Made by a program: the position numbers and the translations under genes
Notes under the pieces: generated by a model
Seen by the model: only the letters and a program-made list of their open reading frames with translations
What the model was told of the DNA's origin: nothing
The model's database searches: none
Part shown: piece by piece, positions 1-7,633 of the stretch
How positions within the stretch are numbered: position 1 is the stretch's first letter
How the letters are laid out: every line of letters begins with the position of its first letter
NCBI GenBank assembly: GCA_010672825.2
Contig: JAAHFU020000001.1
Span: 1,488,001-1,552,000 of the forward strand
Direction: 5' to 3'
DNA from: Leptolyngbya sp. SIO1E4
GTDB lineage: Bacteria > Cyanobacteriota > Cyanobacteriia > Phormidesmidales > Phormidesmidaceae
DNA length: 64,000 nt

Positions 1-1
1 G

Positions 2-241
2 GTAGTACCCTGCCCCCGTGGCCCGCTGTCTGCCTATGGCCACCTGGGGGCCTTTATACAGCAGGCACCTGAGTCTCAGAAACAAGCCCTATGGGCGGCA
101 GTGGGTACAGCCATGCAGCGTCGCCTCAGCTCTCAGCCCGTTTGGTTAAGTACGGCTGGGGGTGGGGTGTCGTGGTTGCACGTGCGACTGGATAATCGAC
201 CCAAGTACTACGGCTACGCACCGTATCGAACAGACCCCTAG
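2..241 (+). CDS. C-terminal part of a conserved hypothetical protein (5' end outside window)
   Basis: An open frame runs from the window edge to a TAG stop and gives the last 79 codons of a protein. The visible tail includes a Tyr-Gly-His-Leu segment and the ending WLHVRLDNRPKYYGYAPY. This resembles the end of a small family of conserved uncharacterised proteins (possibly DUF6940) that I recall from cyanobacteria and other bacteria. No function is known to me. There is no in-frame start in the window, so the gene is partial because of the window boundary and not because of damage. The reading frame is well supported by the conserved-looking ending; the family name is tentative. Confidence 0.6.
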   Translation, partial: VVPCPRGPLSAYGHLGAFIQQAPESQKQALWAAVGTAMQRRLSSQPVWLSTAGGGVSWLHVRLDNRPKYYGYAPYRTDP

Positions 242-470
242 TAAGGATTTCGAAAGTTATTGAGGCCAAAGCGCTCAATTATTCCGCTGCATCTACGCGT
301 CATGAGAGTTAAGGATGATCTTCATACGTCATCCCTGGAGTTTAAATTCCAGATTCTCCAAGCCTGTTCGATATTGCGAGCTAGCAGATGGTGGAATAGG
401 TAAAATCTGAGATGCATGAGCAGTTACAACGAGAGGCTGCTTTGATGCCAAAGGCTCTGTAGGAGACTGG

Positions 471-1073
471 GTGGCCATGGCCCAAACGCTAACCGATCAG
501 AAAAAAATCACCTTTGAGCAATACCTGCTGCTCCCCTATGACGGGCGGCGGACTGAGTTTGTGGACGGGGAAATCATCGAAATGACAGAGCCTAGTCTGG
601 GACATATCAAACTAACTAAGGCTCTAGGGGCTCTCATAGATGCATATCTTGAGCAGCATGGTTTAGAGTGGGCTTGCTTTAGTAGCCCTGGCGTAGCCTA
701 TCCTCGACCAGGACAACCTGATGGCGTGAGAGATCCTGACTTGGTCATAGCAGCCAATACTCAATGGGAAGCGTTAGCACAGCAAACTAAAGCATTATTT
801 CTGGTCAAAAATCCGCCGTTGTTAGTGGTTGAAATTGTCAGCCCCGGCACAGTCAAGACCGATACCCATGACAAACGGGCGGACTATGCCGATGCTCAGG
901 TGCCTGAATATTGGGTCGTCAACCCAGTCGACAGCTATGTTTCAGTCTGGGTACTAGATGGGCGGATGTATACTCTCAAGGGTGAATTTCGGGCTGCCCA
1001 ACGCGTCGAGTCAAACCTCCTGAAGCAGTGGGAGATGTCGGCTGGAAAAATGTTGGGAGAGCGGGATCATTAA
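471..1073 (+). CDS. Uma2 family (DUF820) restriction-endonuclease-like protein
   Basis: The protein has 200 residues and belongs to the Uma2/DUF820 family, which has a PD-(D/E)XK nuclease fold and is hugely expanded in cyanobacteria. Visible family marks are the early TFEQYLLLPYDGRRTEFVDGE region, a DPDLVI strand, VVEIVSPGT (the acidic catalytic strand) and KRADYADAQVPEYWVV near the C-terminus. An AGGAG sequence at 461-465 sits 5 bases before GTG 471 and 11 before ATG 477, so either codon could start. The family's biological role is unsettled; it is often proposed to be linked to mobile elements. A second member lies at 47968. There is no operon partner. Confidence 0.9.
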   Translation: MAMAQTLTDQKKITFEQYLLLPYDGRRTEFVDGEIIEMTEPSLGHIKLTKALGALIDAYLEQHGLEWACFSSPGVAYPRPGQPDGVRDPDLVIAANTQWEALAQQTKALFLVKNPPLLVVEIVSPGTVKTDTHDKRADYADAQVPEYWVVNPVDSYVSVWVLDGRMYTLKGEFRAAQRVESNLLKQWEMSAGKMLGERDH

Positions 1074-1264
1074 AGACTGACAGACGACAACATAACTGCC
1101 CATCACAAACGCATCAAACGTCGAGCCCACCATAACGTTGGATACATGAGTGGGTGCGATCGCGACAAGACATCTACAAAATACCCCCAACCATTGTGGT
1201 CAGGGGATTGCAGGTATCGTCTTGGTTGTGGGAAAGCAAGAGAACAGAAAGAGTTCGGAAAGGG

Positions 1265-1438
1265 TTAAGACAACGCGTTAGCGCTCCATTGGCAGATAAG
1301 CTTGCCGTCTTTACCCACCATCCAATTAGCAATAAGTCGGGGTTGTTTCGGGGAGGGCACGCCTACTCCACCGCTTTCACTCACCGTTTCTAGAACGAGG
1401 GGATAAGGGCGGTGAGGAGAAAAAGTATTGACTCGCAT
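1265..1438 (-). CDS. small conserved-looking hypothetical protein
   Basis: A 57-codon frame starts at ATG 1438 and contains RLIANWMVGKDGKLICQW near its C-terminus. A compact Trp/Gly/Lys segment of this kind resembles short uncharacterised cyanobacterial proteins that I recall. The frame can be extended upstream by nine codons, but no good ribosome site favours this. It stands alone in a 776-base stretch otherwise without genes. It may be spurious, since the opposite strand is also open over part of the region; moderate to low confidence. Confidence 0.42.
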   Translation of the reverse strand: MRVNTFSPHRPYPLVLETVSESGGVGVPSPKQPRLIANWMVGKDGKLICQWSANALS

Positions 1439-1616
1439 TTGGGACTCCAATCGATATGGGGGCAAGGCACAGGTGTTTGTGCGCTTGGCTAGAGCATAGG
1501 CATCAATCGAGAAGAGGTCGGATAGGAATCGAAAATTTCTGGAGAAAAGTTAATGGCCTGAATCGATAGCCTGATTCGAGAAAAGCGGGTACCTGCTATC
1601 CCATACAGCTTTTTTT

Positions 1617-1709
1617 AGCTGAGTGAGGTACATCCTGGTCGCAATAGGCTCTAGGGTCTAGGATTTGGGGTCTAAGGCAAGTACTTCATCAGAGTGAGAA
1701 ATGCTGTAA
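1617..1709 (-). repeat. degenerate copy of the 96-bp TATAGC/G4 interspersed repeat
   Basis: This is a diverged full-length copy. It keeps GTACATCCTGGTC, then the G-rich core (CTAGGGTCTAGGATTTGGGG), then a decayed outer end near GCTGTAAA. The terminal TATAGC motif is lost (AGCTGA instead). It lies in the intergenic region before the homocysteine methyltransferase gene. It is the oldest-looking copy in the window. Confidence 0.65.
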
Positions 1710-1849
1710 ACATCCCTCAGTTTGTGGATTCAGGGGACAAAGTTAGCTACAACGAATGTCATTTTTCCATATCCCGACATTTTCTCGATTGATTTCTAGA
1801 GTGCGGCGTAGACCTGATACCCCCTATCGCAACACTGGAGATCATCACT
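1710..1849. other. intergenic leader of the homocysteine methyltransferase gene
   Basis: Together with 1074-1616 this forms a 776-base gap holding only the small reverse-strand frame and the degraded repeat. No convincing riboswitch, terminator or promoter was recognised in it. The bases just before the ATG at 1850 lack a strong Shine-Dalgarno sequence. Confidence 0.4.
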
Positions 1850-2842
1850 ATGGCACGCCATCGTCACCACCTTCCCCAGATGGGTAATGACCTCTTCCTC
1901 ACTGACGGCGGTCTGGAAACGACCCTAATCTTTCAAGAAGGGCTAAATTTGCCAGAGTTTGCCGCTTTTGACCTACTTAAAAATGCCTTTGGCTACGAGG
2001 CACTGCATAAATACTTTCGAACCTATGCTGAACTCGCGAAAGCCTATAAAACTGGCTGCATTCTGGAGAGTGCTACCTGGCGAGCGAGCCCTGACTGGGG
2101 TATTAAATTGGGCTATTCCAGACAGGCGATCGCAGAGGTGAACCATAAAGCCATTGCCTTACTGCATGACATTCGCGATGAGTATGAAACAGCGACCACA
2201 CCGATTGTGATTAGCGGCTGCATCGGCCCCAGAGGCGATGGCTATAACCCCGCAACTTTGATGGAAGCGACAGAGGCAACAGATTACCATACGCTGCAGG
2301 TCGCCGTCTTCAAAGAAGCCGGAGCCGATTTGATAACGGCCATCACCATGAACTATGCAGAAGAAGCGATCGGCATCGTCCAAGCCGCAAAAGCAGCCTA
2401 CATGCCCGTGGTGATTGCATTCACAGTGGAAATCGATGGCTGTCTGCCGACCGGGCAATCCCTCAAAGCGGCCATTGCTCAAGTCGATGCGGCTACCGAT
2501 GGCGCTCCGCTTTATTACATGATCAACTGCGCTCATCCGCTTCACTTCATCAATGTGCTGACTGCAGGCGAACCCTGGCTGAATCGAATTGGCGGCATTC
2601 GCCCCAATGCCTCTACCCTGAGCCATACCGAGTTGGATGAAGCAGAAACCTTAGATGAGGGCAACCCTGTGGAACTGGGTCAGCAATGTATGGTGCTGAA
2701 GCACATACTTCCTTCTCTGCGCGTCTTGGGAGGCTGCTGCGGAACTGACCATCGCCATGTTGAGGAAATCTATGCTGCGGCCACGGAAGCTGCTGACACA
2801 AAGCCCAAACATCTGAAGCTATGGCGCTCTCAGGCTGCTTAA
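1850..2842 (+). CDS. homocysteine S-methyltransferase family protein
   Basis: The protein has 330 residues and belongs to the homocysteine methyltransferase barrel family (MmuM and the N-terminal domain of MetH). These proteins transfer a methyl group to homocysteine, typically from S-methylmethionine or a related sulfonium donor. Visible marks are FLTDGGLETTLIF at the N-terminus, SGCIGPRGDGY, the zinc-ligand region YMINCAHP and the closing LGGCCGTDHRHVEEI with its Cys-Cys pair. Length fits the stand-alone enzymes. The ATG at 1850 directly precedes the conserved start. The gene is monocistronic; a small inverted-repeat element follows it. The exact methyl donor cannot be read from the sequence. 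Confidence 0.9.
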   Translation: MARHRHHLPQMGNDLFLTDGGLETTLIFQEGLNLPEFAAFDLLKNAFGYEALHKYFRTYAELAKAYKTGCILESATWRASPDWGIKLGYSRQAIAEVNHKAIALLHDIRDEYETATTPIVISGCIGPRGDGYNPATLMEATEATDYHTLQVAVFKEAGADLITAITMNYAEEAIGIVQAAKAAYMPVVIAFTVEIDGCLPTGQSLKAAIAQVDAATDGAPLYYMINCAHPLHFINVLTAGEPWLNRIGGIRPNASTLSHTELDEAETLDEGNPVELGQQCMVLKHILPSLRVLGGCCGTDHRHVEEIYAAATEAADTKPKHLKLWRSQAA

Positions 2843-2888
2843 GCAGACCGTCATGAGGATGTCATCCCGCTGATCCCCCTTTAGCCGC

Positions 2889-2968
2889 ATGGCGCTGACT
2901 TACGCCTTTATACATTGCCGCAAGCCTGGATATTAGTAGGTAGGCACTGCCCCTTAAGTCAGCGTCAT
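2889..2968. repeat. 80-bp element with 14-bp terminal inverted repeats
   Basis: ATGGCGCTGACTTA at 2889-2902 is matched by TAAGTCAGCGTCAT at 2955-2968, an inverted pair with 13 of 14 bases complementary. The 52 bases between carry no frame. The form is that of a small non-autonomous insertion element (MITE-like) or a long hairpin. Only one copy was noticed in the window, so a repeat nature is inferred. Confidence 0.5.
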
Positions 2969-2991
2969 CTACCCTGATCTCATTCACTACC

Positions 2992-3189
2992 GTGACTGAT
3001 GTTGGTTTAACTCATGTCGCACTCCCAGTCTCAGATATGGCGCGGAGTGTCGAATTCTATATCACCTATGCCGCAATGCAGGTAGTCCATCGCCGTGTCG
3101 ATTCAGAAACCGGAGTCACGGTTGTCTGGCTATCGGATCACACCCGTCCTTTTGTGATTGTGTTGATTCAGAACAGCCTGCACCTATAG
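2992..3189 (+). pseudogene. VOC (glyoxalase-fold) family gene truncated by the 96-bp repeat
   Basis: A GTG-started frame of 65 codons begins with VGLTHVALPVSDMARSVEFY, the classic vicinal-oxygen-chelate N-terminus with its metal-ligand His, and continues to WLSDHTRPFVIVLIQ. Intact relatives run to about 120-150 residues. Here the frame ends in the first bases of the repeat copy at 3185, whose TATAG supplies the stop codon. No C-terminal half was found beyond the repeat. It is read as a gene broken by insertion or by repeat-mediated deletion, and its product would lack the second half of the fold and some metal ligands. Confidence 0.75.
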
Positions 3190-3280
3190 CAGTATGCAGG
3201 CTAATCAAGCACACTCTAGACCCCAAACCCTAGACCCTGTCTTAACCCAGATGTACTGGACTCCACTGAACAGGGCCATA
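3185..3280 (+). repeat. 96-bp TATAGC/G4 interspersed repeat, full copy
   Basis: This full-length copy starts at TATAGCAGTATGCAGG and ends at CTGAACAGGGCCATA. The C-rich core (CTAGACCCCAAACCCTAGAC) is on this strand. Its left end is fused to the truncated VOC frame. Confidence 0.85.
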
Positions 3281-3330
3281 CCTCAGCAATTGGGGATCTT
3301 CAGAAATTAGAGATTTGTAACCGTGCATTC

Positions 3331-3705
3331 TCAAGATAAGCGGAAAGCCGCGATCGCCAGGCATCCCCAACCGATTAAAAAAGCAACGCCTCCCAGTGGC
3401 GTCACCGGCCCCACAGCCTTAACCCCTGCCAGACTAATCAGATAGAGGCTGCCAGAAAACAACACAACCCCGACAACGAACGCCCAACCCGCTACCGTCA
3501 ACCAGGGAATCGCCTGTTTCACTGTGCCTAACAGCAACGCCACCCCAAACAACGCCAAGGCATGATACATCTGATAACGCGCTGCCGTGCCAAACACCTC
3601 TAAGGCACGCTCCGTGAGGCGACTTTGCAACGCATGACTCGCAAACGCGCCACCAGCCACGGATAGCCCCCCTAAAATCGCCGCGATCGCAAGAAAAATC
3701 TGCAT
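3331..3705 (-). CDS. DUF423 family small membrane protein
   Basis: The protein has 124 residues with about four hydrophobic segments. It starts MQIFLAIAAILGGLSVAGGAFASHAL, has the conserved AARYQMYHALALFGVALLL segment, and ends with GGVAFLIGWGCLAIAAF. These are the marks of the DUF423 (YwdK-like) family of inner-membrane proteins of unknown function. Length is typical and an AAGGAG ribosome site lies just before ATG 3705. It is convergent with the truncated VOC gene and its repeat; there is no operon partner. Confidence 0.9.
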   Translation of the reverse strand: MQIFLAIAAILGGLSVAGGAFASHALQSRLTERALEVFGTAARYQMYHALALFGVALLLGTVKQAIPWLTVAGWAFVVGVVLFSGSLYLISLAGVKAVGPVTPLGGVAFLIGWGCLAIAAFRLS

Positions 3706-3822
3706 AGCTCCTTTATCCCTCAGATGCCGCTATCGTAGCCCGCATGACCCACTCGCACTCCACCCCAGGGAAAACAGCTGCCCCTTAGCTCCAGCACAGC
3801 CCCTCCCTTGGCGCATTCACCC

Positions 3823-4575
3823 TCACCCATAAAAAGGATGCCGGGCTACGGATTGCAGACGATAGTAAAATTCCGACGATTCTGGTGGAGGCACAAACTT
3901 ACGAATCGGTTCGGGTTGGTTATGAATCGGTTCCGATGGATTACGCAAGGGGTCTTCTGCTTGGTTAAAGGCAGGCGAGTGCACCGTAATCATTGGGGAG
4001 GGCGTAGATTCAGAAGGCAATACTGGCCCCAGTCGGGTAGGAACCTGCGCCTGAGGCAGACTAGCGTCTTCCACAGCAGAGGAGGTCTCGGCAGCGTCAG
4101 TCGCCGCCGCCGGATCCGGGCATAGTGGCTCTGCAGTCCCAGGGTCAGCAGCAGTCGAGGCTGATACTGACGGCGTATCCGGTCGAGTCGGAGAATTGGG
4201 AAGTCGTTTACTGGCAGGCTCTTTTTGCGGCGTGAGTAACTCTGAAGGACGCAGGGTCGTCATCGGGGCATATTTGCTGGCCGTTGGATCCACTGGCCCA
4301 AAAACAACCCGCTCAAACTCATGATTAAAATGCCGCAGAGGATGCCCCCGGCGCTTCCAAACCCGTAAAATCTGTTCTACGGATAGAGCCTTATAGCGCC
4401 CCTGATAGAGCGCCTCGACCACTGCAGAGCGAATCCAACTCGACTCAGCATCGAGTTGCTTTTGCCAAATGACAATCAGCTTCTCAGGGGAATATCCTCC
4501 CAGGTCAAAGCTGTACTCCTGCAGGAGCAAACAGGCTTGTTCAGCGTCTCGATCCAGTCCCGTCGGTGGATTCAT
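3823..4575 (-). CDS. conserved cyanobacterial protein of unknown function
   Basis: The protein has 250 residues in three parts. An N-terminal block of about 110 residues (LLLQEYSFDLGGYSPEKL, SAVVEALYQGRYKALSVEQI, HPLRHFNHEFERVV) looks like a helical domain that I recall as widespread in cyanobacteria. A disordered middle of about 110 residues is rich in Pro, Ser, Thr and Ala. The short C-terminal tail is EFYYRLQSVARHPFYG. No catalytic motif or membrane segment is seen. The conserved ends separated by a variable linker suggest a scaffold or adaptor, but that is a guess. Confidence 0.75.
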   Translation of the reverse strand: MNPPTGLDRDAEQACLLLQEYSFDLGGYSPEKLIVIWQKQLDAESSWIRSAVVEALYQGRYKALSVEQILRVWKRRGHPLRHFNHEFERVVFGPVDPTASKYAPMTTLRPSELLTPQKEPASKRLPNSPTRPDTPSVSASTAADPGTAEPLCPDPAAATDAAETSSAVEDASLPQAQVPTRLGPVLPSESTPSPMITVHSPAFNQAEDPLRNPSEPIHNQPEPIRKFVPPPESSEFYYRLQSVARHPFYG

Positions 4576-4839
4576 GGCATCAATCGTTGGCGTTGAATGA
4601 TCACGGGTATAGAACAGAGAATCTTTATACGATATTGCATATTAGCGAACCTCACTCGCTTCCGCTGTATCGTCGCCCAGATCTATCGCCTTGCTCAGTT
4701 GGGTTCAGTATATCTAGGTCAAGGCAGGACCGAGGGTTTGGGGTCGTGGGCGTACTTTATCTGAATGCAAACCGCTACCTGGGCCTGTGTAGACCTCCCG
4801 TCGCGTTAGAGTGAAGAGTCTCAAGAGATTTGCGACGGC

Positions 4840-5514
4840 ATGTATCAGGATAGCTGGTTAGCAACATTGCGACGGCATCGCGCGATCGCGGTCATTCGGG
4901 CCTCTCACCTAACCACAGGGTTAGCCATGGCTCAGGCCGTCATGCTGGGGGGGTTTCGGCTCATTGAAGTAACGTGGAATAGCGATCGCCCCGCCGAACT
5001 CATTCATCGTTTACGGCACTCCCTGCCCCAAGACTGCCAGGTTGGCGCCGGAACCTTACTCTCTCCTCAGGCTTTAAAGGAAGCCATTACCGCAGGGGCA
5101 CAATTTTGCTTTACGCCCCACACCGATACAGCCTTGATCCACCTCGCTCAAACCCAGACTATCCCGATTATTCCTGGAGCCTTGACCCCCACAGAAATCG
5201 CCTTAGCCTGGCAATCAGGCGCCAGCAGCGTGAAAGTGTTTCCGTCTCAATCGCTGGGGGGCGCTGCCTATATTCGCCATTTGCAAGGCCCCCTCAGCCA
5301 TATCCCCCTCATCCCAACCGGGGGAGTCACAGTAGAAAATGGTCAGGCTTTTCTAGCAGCTGGCGCGATCGCGGTAGGCATGTCCAGCAGCTTATTTCCT
5401 AAACCCTTAATGCTCAATCAGGATTGGACCGCCATTCAACAGCGATCACAGACCTTCCTTAAAACACTTAAGCCTGAAAACTGCGATCGCAATTATTCAA
5501 CAGCCAGCCAATAA
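4840..5514 (+). CDS. eda: KDPG/KHG aldolase (2-keto-3-deoxy-6-phosphogluconate aldolase)
   Basis: The protein has 224 residues and is a class I aldolase of the Entner-Doudoroff pathway, splitting 2-keto-3-deoxy-6-phosphogluconate to pyruvate and glyceraldehyde 3-phosphate. Marks in order: AVIRA near the N-terminus, GFRLIEVTWNS with the catalytic-type Glu, VGAGTLLS, FTPHTD, ASSVKVFPS with the Schiff-base Lys, and IPTGGV for phosphate binding. The ATG at 4840 gives the usual length. The gene stands alone, with no edd or zwf neighbour. Some relatives also act on 4-hydroxy-2-oxoglutarate. Confidence 0.92.
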   Translation: MYQDSWLATLRRHRAIAVIRASHLTTGLAMAQAVMLGGFRLIEVTWNSDRPAELIHRLRHSLPQDCQVGAGTLLSPQALKEAITAGAQFCFTPHTDTALIHLAQTQTIPIIPGALTPTEIALAWQSGASSVKVFPSQSLGGAAYIRHLQGPLSHIPLIPTGGVTVENGQAFLAAGAIAVGMSSSLFPKPLMLNQDWTAIQQRSQTFLKTLKPENCDRNYSTASQ

Positions 5515-6155
5515 TTCCTTATCATCACAAGCCAAAACCGAAAACAGTCAGCGCATTTTCACCTCACCCGCAATCATACTTAAAAGCTTCTACTTATCAA
5601 CCCATATATAGCAGGCAAAAATTAGGTTGAGATACTTAGAAAGCTATGTACCTCTCGCAGCCAGCATTTCATTCCGCCTTCTGAATTTCCTTTTCTATCT
5701 TTTGCCGAAAGAAAGCAGAAATCCTTCTAAAACAAGAGCAAAGAACTCAGTAACTCTAACCAAAGATCCCCAAGAATACACCCATTACGTCAGAGAAAGC
5801 ATCCAGGAAGGCTCTTTCCATTCCGGGAAAGACTCTCAAAGCTTCAGTAATATCTTTGAAATCTTATTAATTGAGCTATTTGAATCTTAGAAACATCTAA
5901 GCTCAATCCATATATTTACTGATTTTAAATCCGATTTTTCTTATTCATTAATTCATTGGAATTTCACCCAATCTCATCAGTTTTCAGATTAAGCTTTTGA
6001 AAGACTGAAGCAAGTTTATCTTGCGAATTTGATTGGCCTTGATCACTATGCAAATGATCATTCAGTCAACGTCTGTTGGGTGTTCAGCCGGGCTCTAAGT
6101 TTTCAACCTTCAAGAGCTGCATTTTGTTTACTAGAACGTATGGAATTCACAAGCA
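5515..6155. other. 641-base intergenic region before a PEP-CTERM gene
   Basis: This is an AT-rich stretch. A TTG-started frame of 87 codons (5627-5890) is open but shows no recognisable motif and an unconvincing start. I treat it as probably non-coding. The last 150 bases presumably hold the promoter of the PEP-CTERM gene, though no clear boxes could be assigned. Confidence 0.4.
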
Positions 6156-7040
6156 ATGAGATTCTCTTCCTTTAAATTAGCGATCGGTATTTCTGTCCTT
6201 TCTGTAGTCGGATCCATGGGTTCCACCGCAATGGCAGCAGGGTTCACGGCTGACAGCTTAAATGGGCCTTCTCTGGTTTATTCCGAGTCTGGCGGCCTCA
6301 CATCTCTAGATCCCAACGGTGACTACCAGTCAGCTTTAGACGGCCAAGGCAATGTAGAACTAGGCGGTCAAACAACCAGTTCCAGCGTGGCTGATTTTGA
6401 CAATGCCACAGTACTGACCGGTTCTTTTGCTGATGGCACTCAGGCAACCTTCAGCAGCTTGACCCGGTCAGACTGGTTTGGGACAGATGGTGTCACTAGC
6501 TATGGTGAAAACGATTTAGCAAACCAGTGGTTTGGGGGCCTGCTTTCTGACGGCGGCTTAGGCGCTCGCTTGGCCCAGTTCAATATCATGGCATCAGCAT
6601 TCAGCATGCCAACCTACTCCGAAAGTGATGTGTTTGGTGCGTTCACTGCCATGGGTGGGTTCCAGCGTTTCAGTGATCCAAACATTGACTCTGTGAGCCA
6701 AAACGGTAACGACCTCACCATTGAGCTAGCAGGCCACATGGATGCGGCTTATCCCGTCAGCCAGTTTGCCCCTGAGTTAGCAAACTTCTTCCGCGGGATT
6801 CAAATCAGCGAGGTGCTGCGCGTCGATTATGATGGGGCCACTCAATACCTTTACAGTTTTGCGGGTGATGCTTCTGGCGTCATGAGCGATGACCAAACCT
6901 TCTCCCATACGGGCACTTTCAAAGTCACTGCTGAGGGATCTGATGAGGTTGCTGACGTGCCCGAACCCGCAACGGCCCTAGGTTTGCTGCTCGTAGGCAT
7001 TGCCGGGTTGGGTTCAGCTCGCAAAACTCTGGCCGCTTAA
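6156..7040 (+). CDS. PEP-CTERM sorting domain surface/exported protein
   Basis: The protein has 294 residues. It has an N-terminal signal peptide (hydrophobic stretch, then SMGSTAMAAG) and the C-terminal tripartite PEP-CTERM signal: VPEPAT, a hydrophobic helix, and a basic end (ARKTLAA). Such proteins are processed at the envelope by an exosortase, which is not encoded in this window. The mature region of about 240 residues has no catalytic motif and is rich in Gly, Ser, Asn and Asp, typical of secreted matrix or sheath proteins. It resembles a cyanobacterium-restricted PEP-CTERM subfamily. It is transcribed alone and followed by an intrinsic terminator. Confidence 0.9.
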   Translation: MRFSSFKLAIGISVLSVVGSMGSTAMAAGFTADSLNGPSLVYSESGGLTSLDPNGDYQSALDGQGNVELGGQTTSSSVADFDNATVLTGSFADGTQATFSSLTRSDWFGTDGVTSYGENDLANQWFGGLLSDGGLGARLAQFNIMASAFSMPTYSESDVFGAFTAMGGFQRFSDPNIDSVSQNGNDLTIELAGHMDAAYPVSQFAPELANFFRGIQISEVLRVDYDGATQYLYSFAGDASGVMSDDQTFSHTGTFKVTAEGSDEVADVPEPATALGLLLVGIAGLGSARKTLAA

Positions 7041-7168
7041 ACCATAGCTTTAGCCATTTGGGTTAAGACACCGAGTAGCCTTCTAGTGCTCGGCGTATAA
7101 CCCAGTGGCTCGCCGTTTTGTCTCAACGGAACTGGCGACAGCCACACCATAGGTTTCTGTCATTTATA

Positions 7169-7203
7169 AAGCCCTTGATTGCTGCAGTCAGGGGCTTTTT
7201 CTT
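7169..7203 (+). terminator. intrinsic terminator of the first PEP-CTERM gene
   Basis: A 10-bp stem (AAGCCCTTGA at 7169-7178 with TCAGGGGCTT at 7188-7197, one G-T pair) encloses a 9-base loop and is followed by a T-rich tail. It lies 128 bases after the stop codon. Confidence 0.8.
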
Positions 7204-7286
7204 GATTATGAGGAAATCCATTCTGCTGTGTAGCCATCATTGATAGAGGCCGTAAGGACAGCCACTTTGCTCTCTCTACAGAGAGT

Positions 7287-7628
7287 CTAGCTCCCTAGCT
7301 TGAACGCTTCCACAAAGAGGCCATAAATGAGGCCAATCTTCAGCGCATTCATGATCTCTAGAAAGAGGCTATTCTGCTGATCTGTCTTCTTTGGAGGACG
7401 ACGATACACTAGCCAGCTAATAAACTCGACAGCAATAAGCAAGATGGCCGAAATCACGACGTCTAGCTTTGCAGCTTGCCCAGCAACGGAAGAAATGGTG
7501 ATTGCGAAAAAATTGCCAAATAGCAGCCCAATCACCACTAAAGACAGGCGCCGCCAGGGGTTAAACACCCAACGATCAAATCGAGTGGTCGTTGTTTCAA
7601 TCAGGGTGGCTAGGCGGGTTCGTTGCAT
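7287..7628 (-). CDS. ycf20: Ycf20 family (DUF565) membrane protein
   Basis: The protein has 113 residues with two to three hydrophobic segments. NPWRRLSLVVIGLLFGNFFA, ISSVAGQAAKLDVVISAILL and the ending NALKIGLIYGLFVEAFKLGS are diagnostic of Ycf20, conserved from cyanobacteria to plastids. In algae and plants a relative affects non-photochemical quenching; the bacterial role is not established. It starts 5 bases after the stop of the upstream pentapeptide-repeat gene on the same strand, so the two are probably cotranscribed. Confidence 0.9.
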   Translation of the reverse strand: MQRTRLATLIETTTTRFDRWVFNPWRRLSLVVIGLLFGNFFAITISSVAGQAAKLDVVISAILLIAVEFISWLVYRRPPKKTDQQNSLFLEIMNALKIGLIYGLFVEAFKLGS

Positions 7629-7633
7629 AGGGG

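Noticed and set aside
1154-1393. 79-codon forward frame after the first Uma2 gene
   Set aside because: It has no ribosome site or recognisable motif, and overlaps a better-looking reverse-strand frame.
4566-4814. 82-codon forward frame between the conserved hypothetical gene and eda
   Set aside because: It overlaps the start of the reverse gene, has random-looking composition and no start context.
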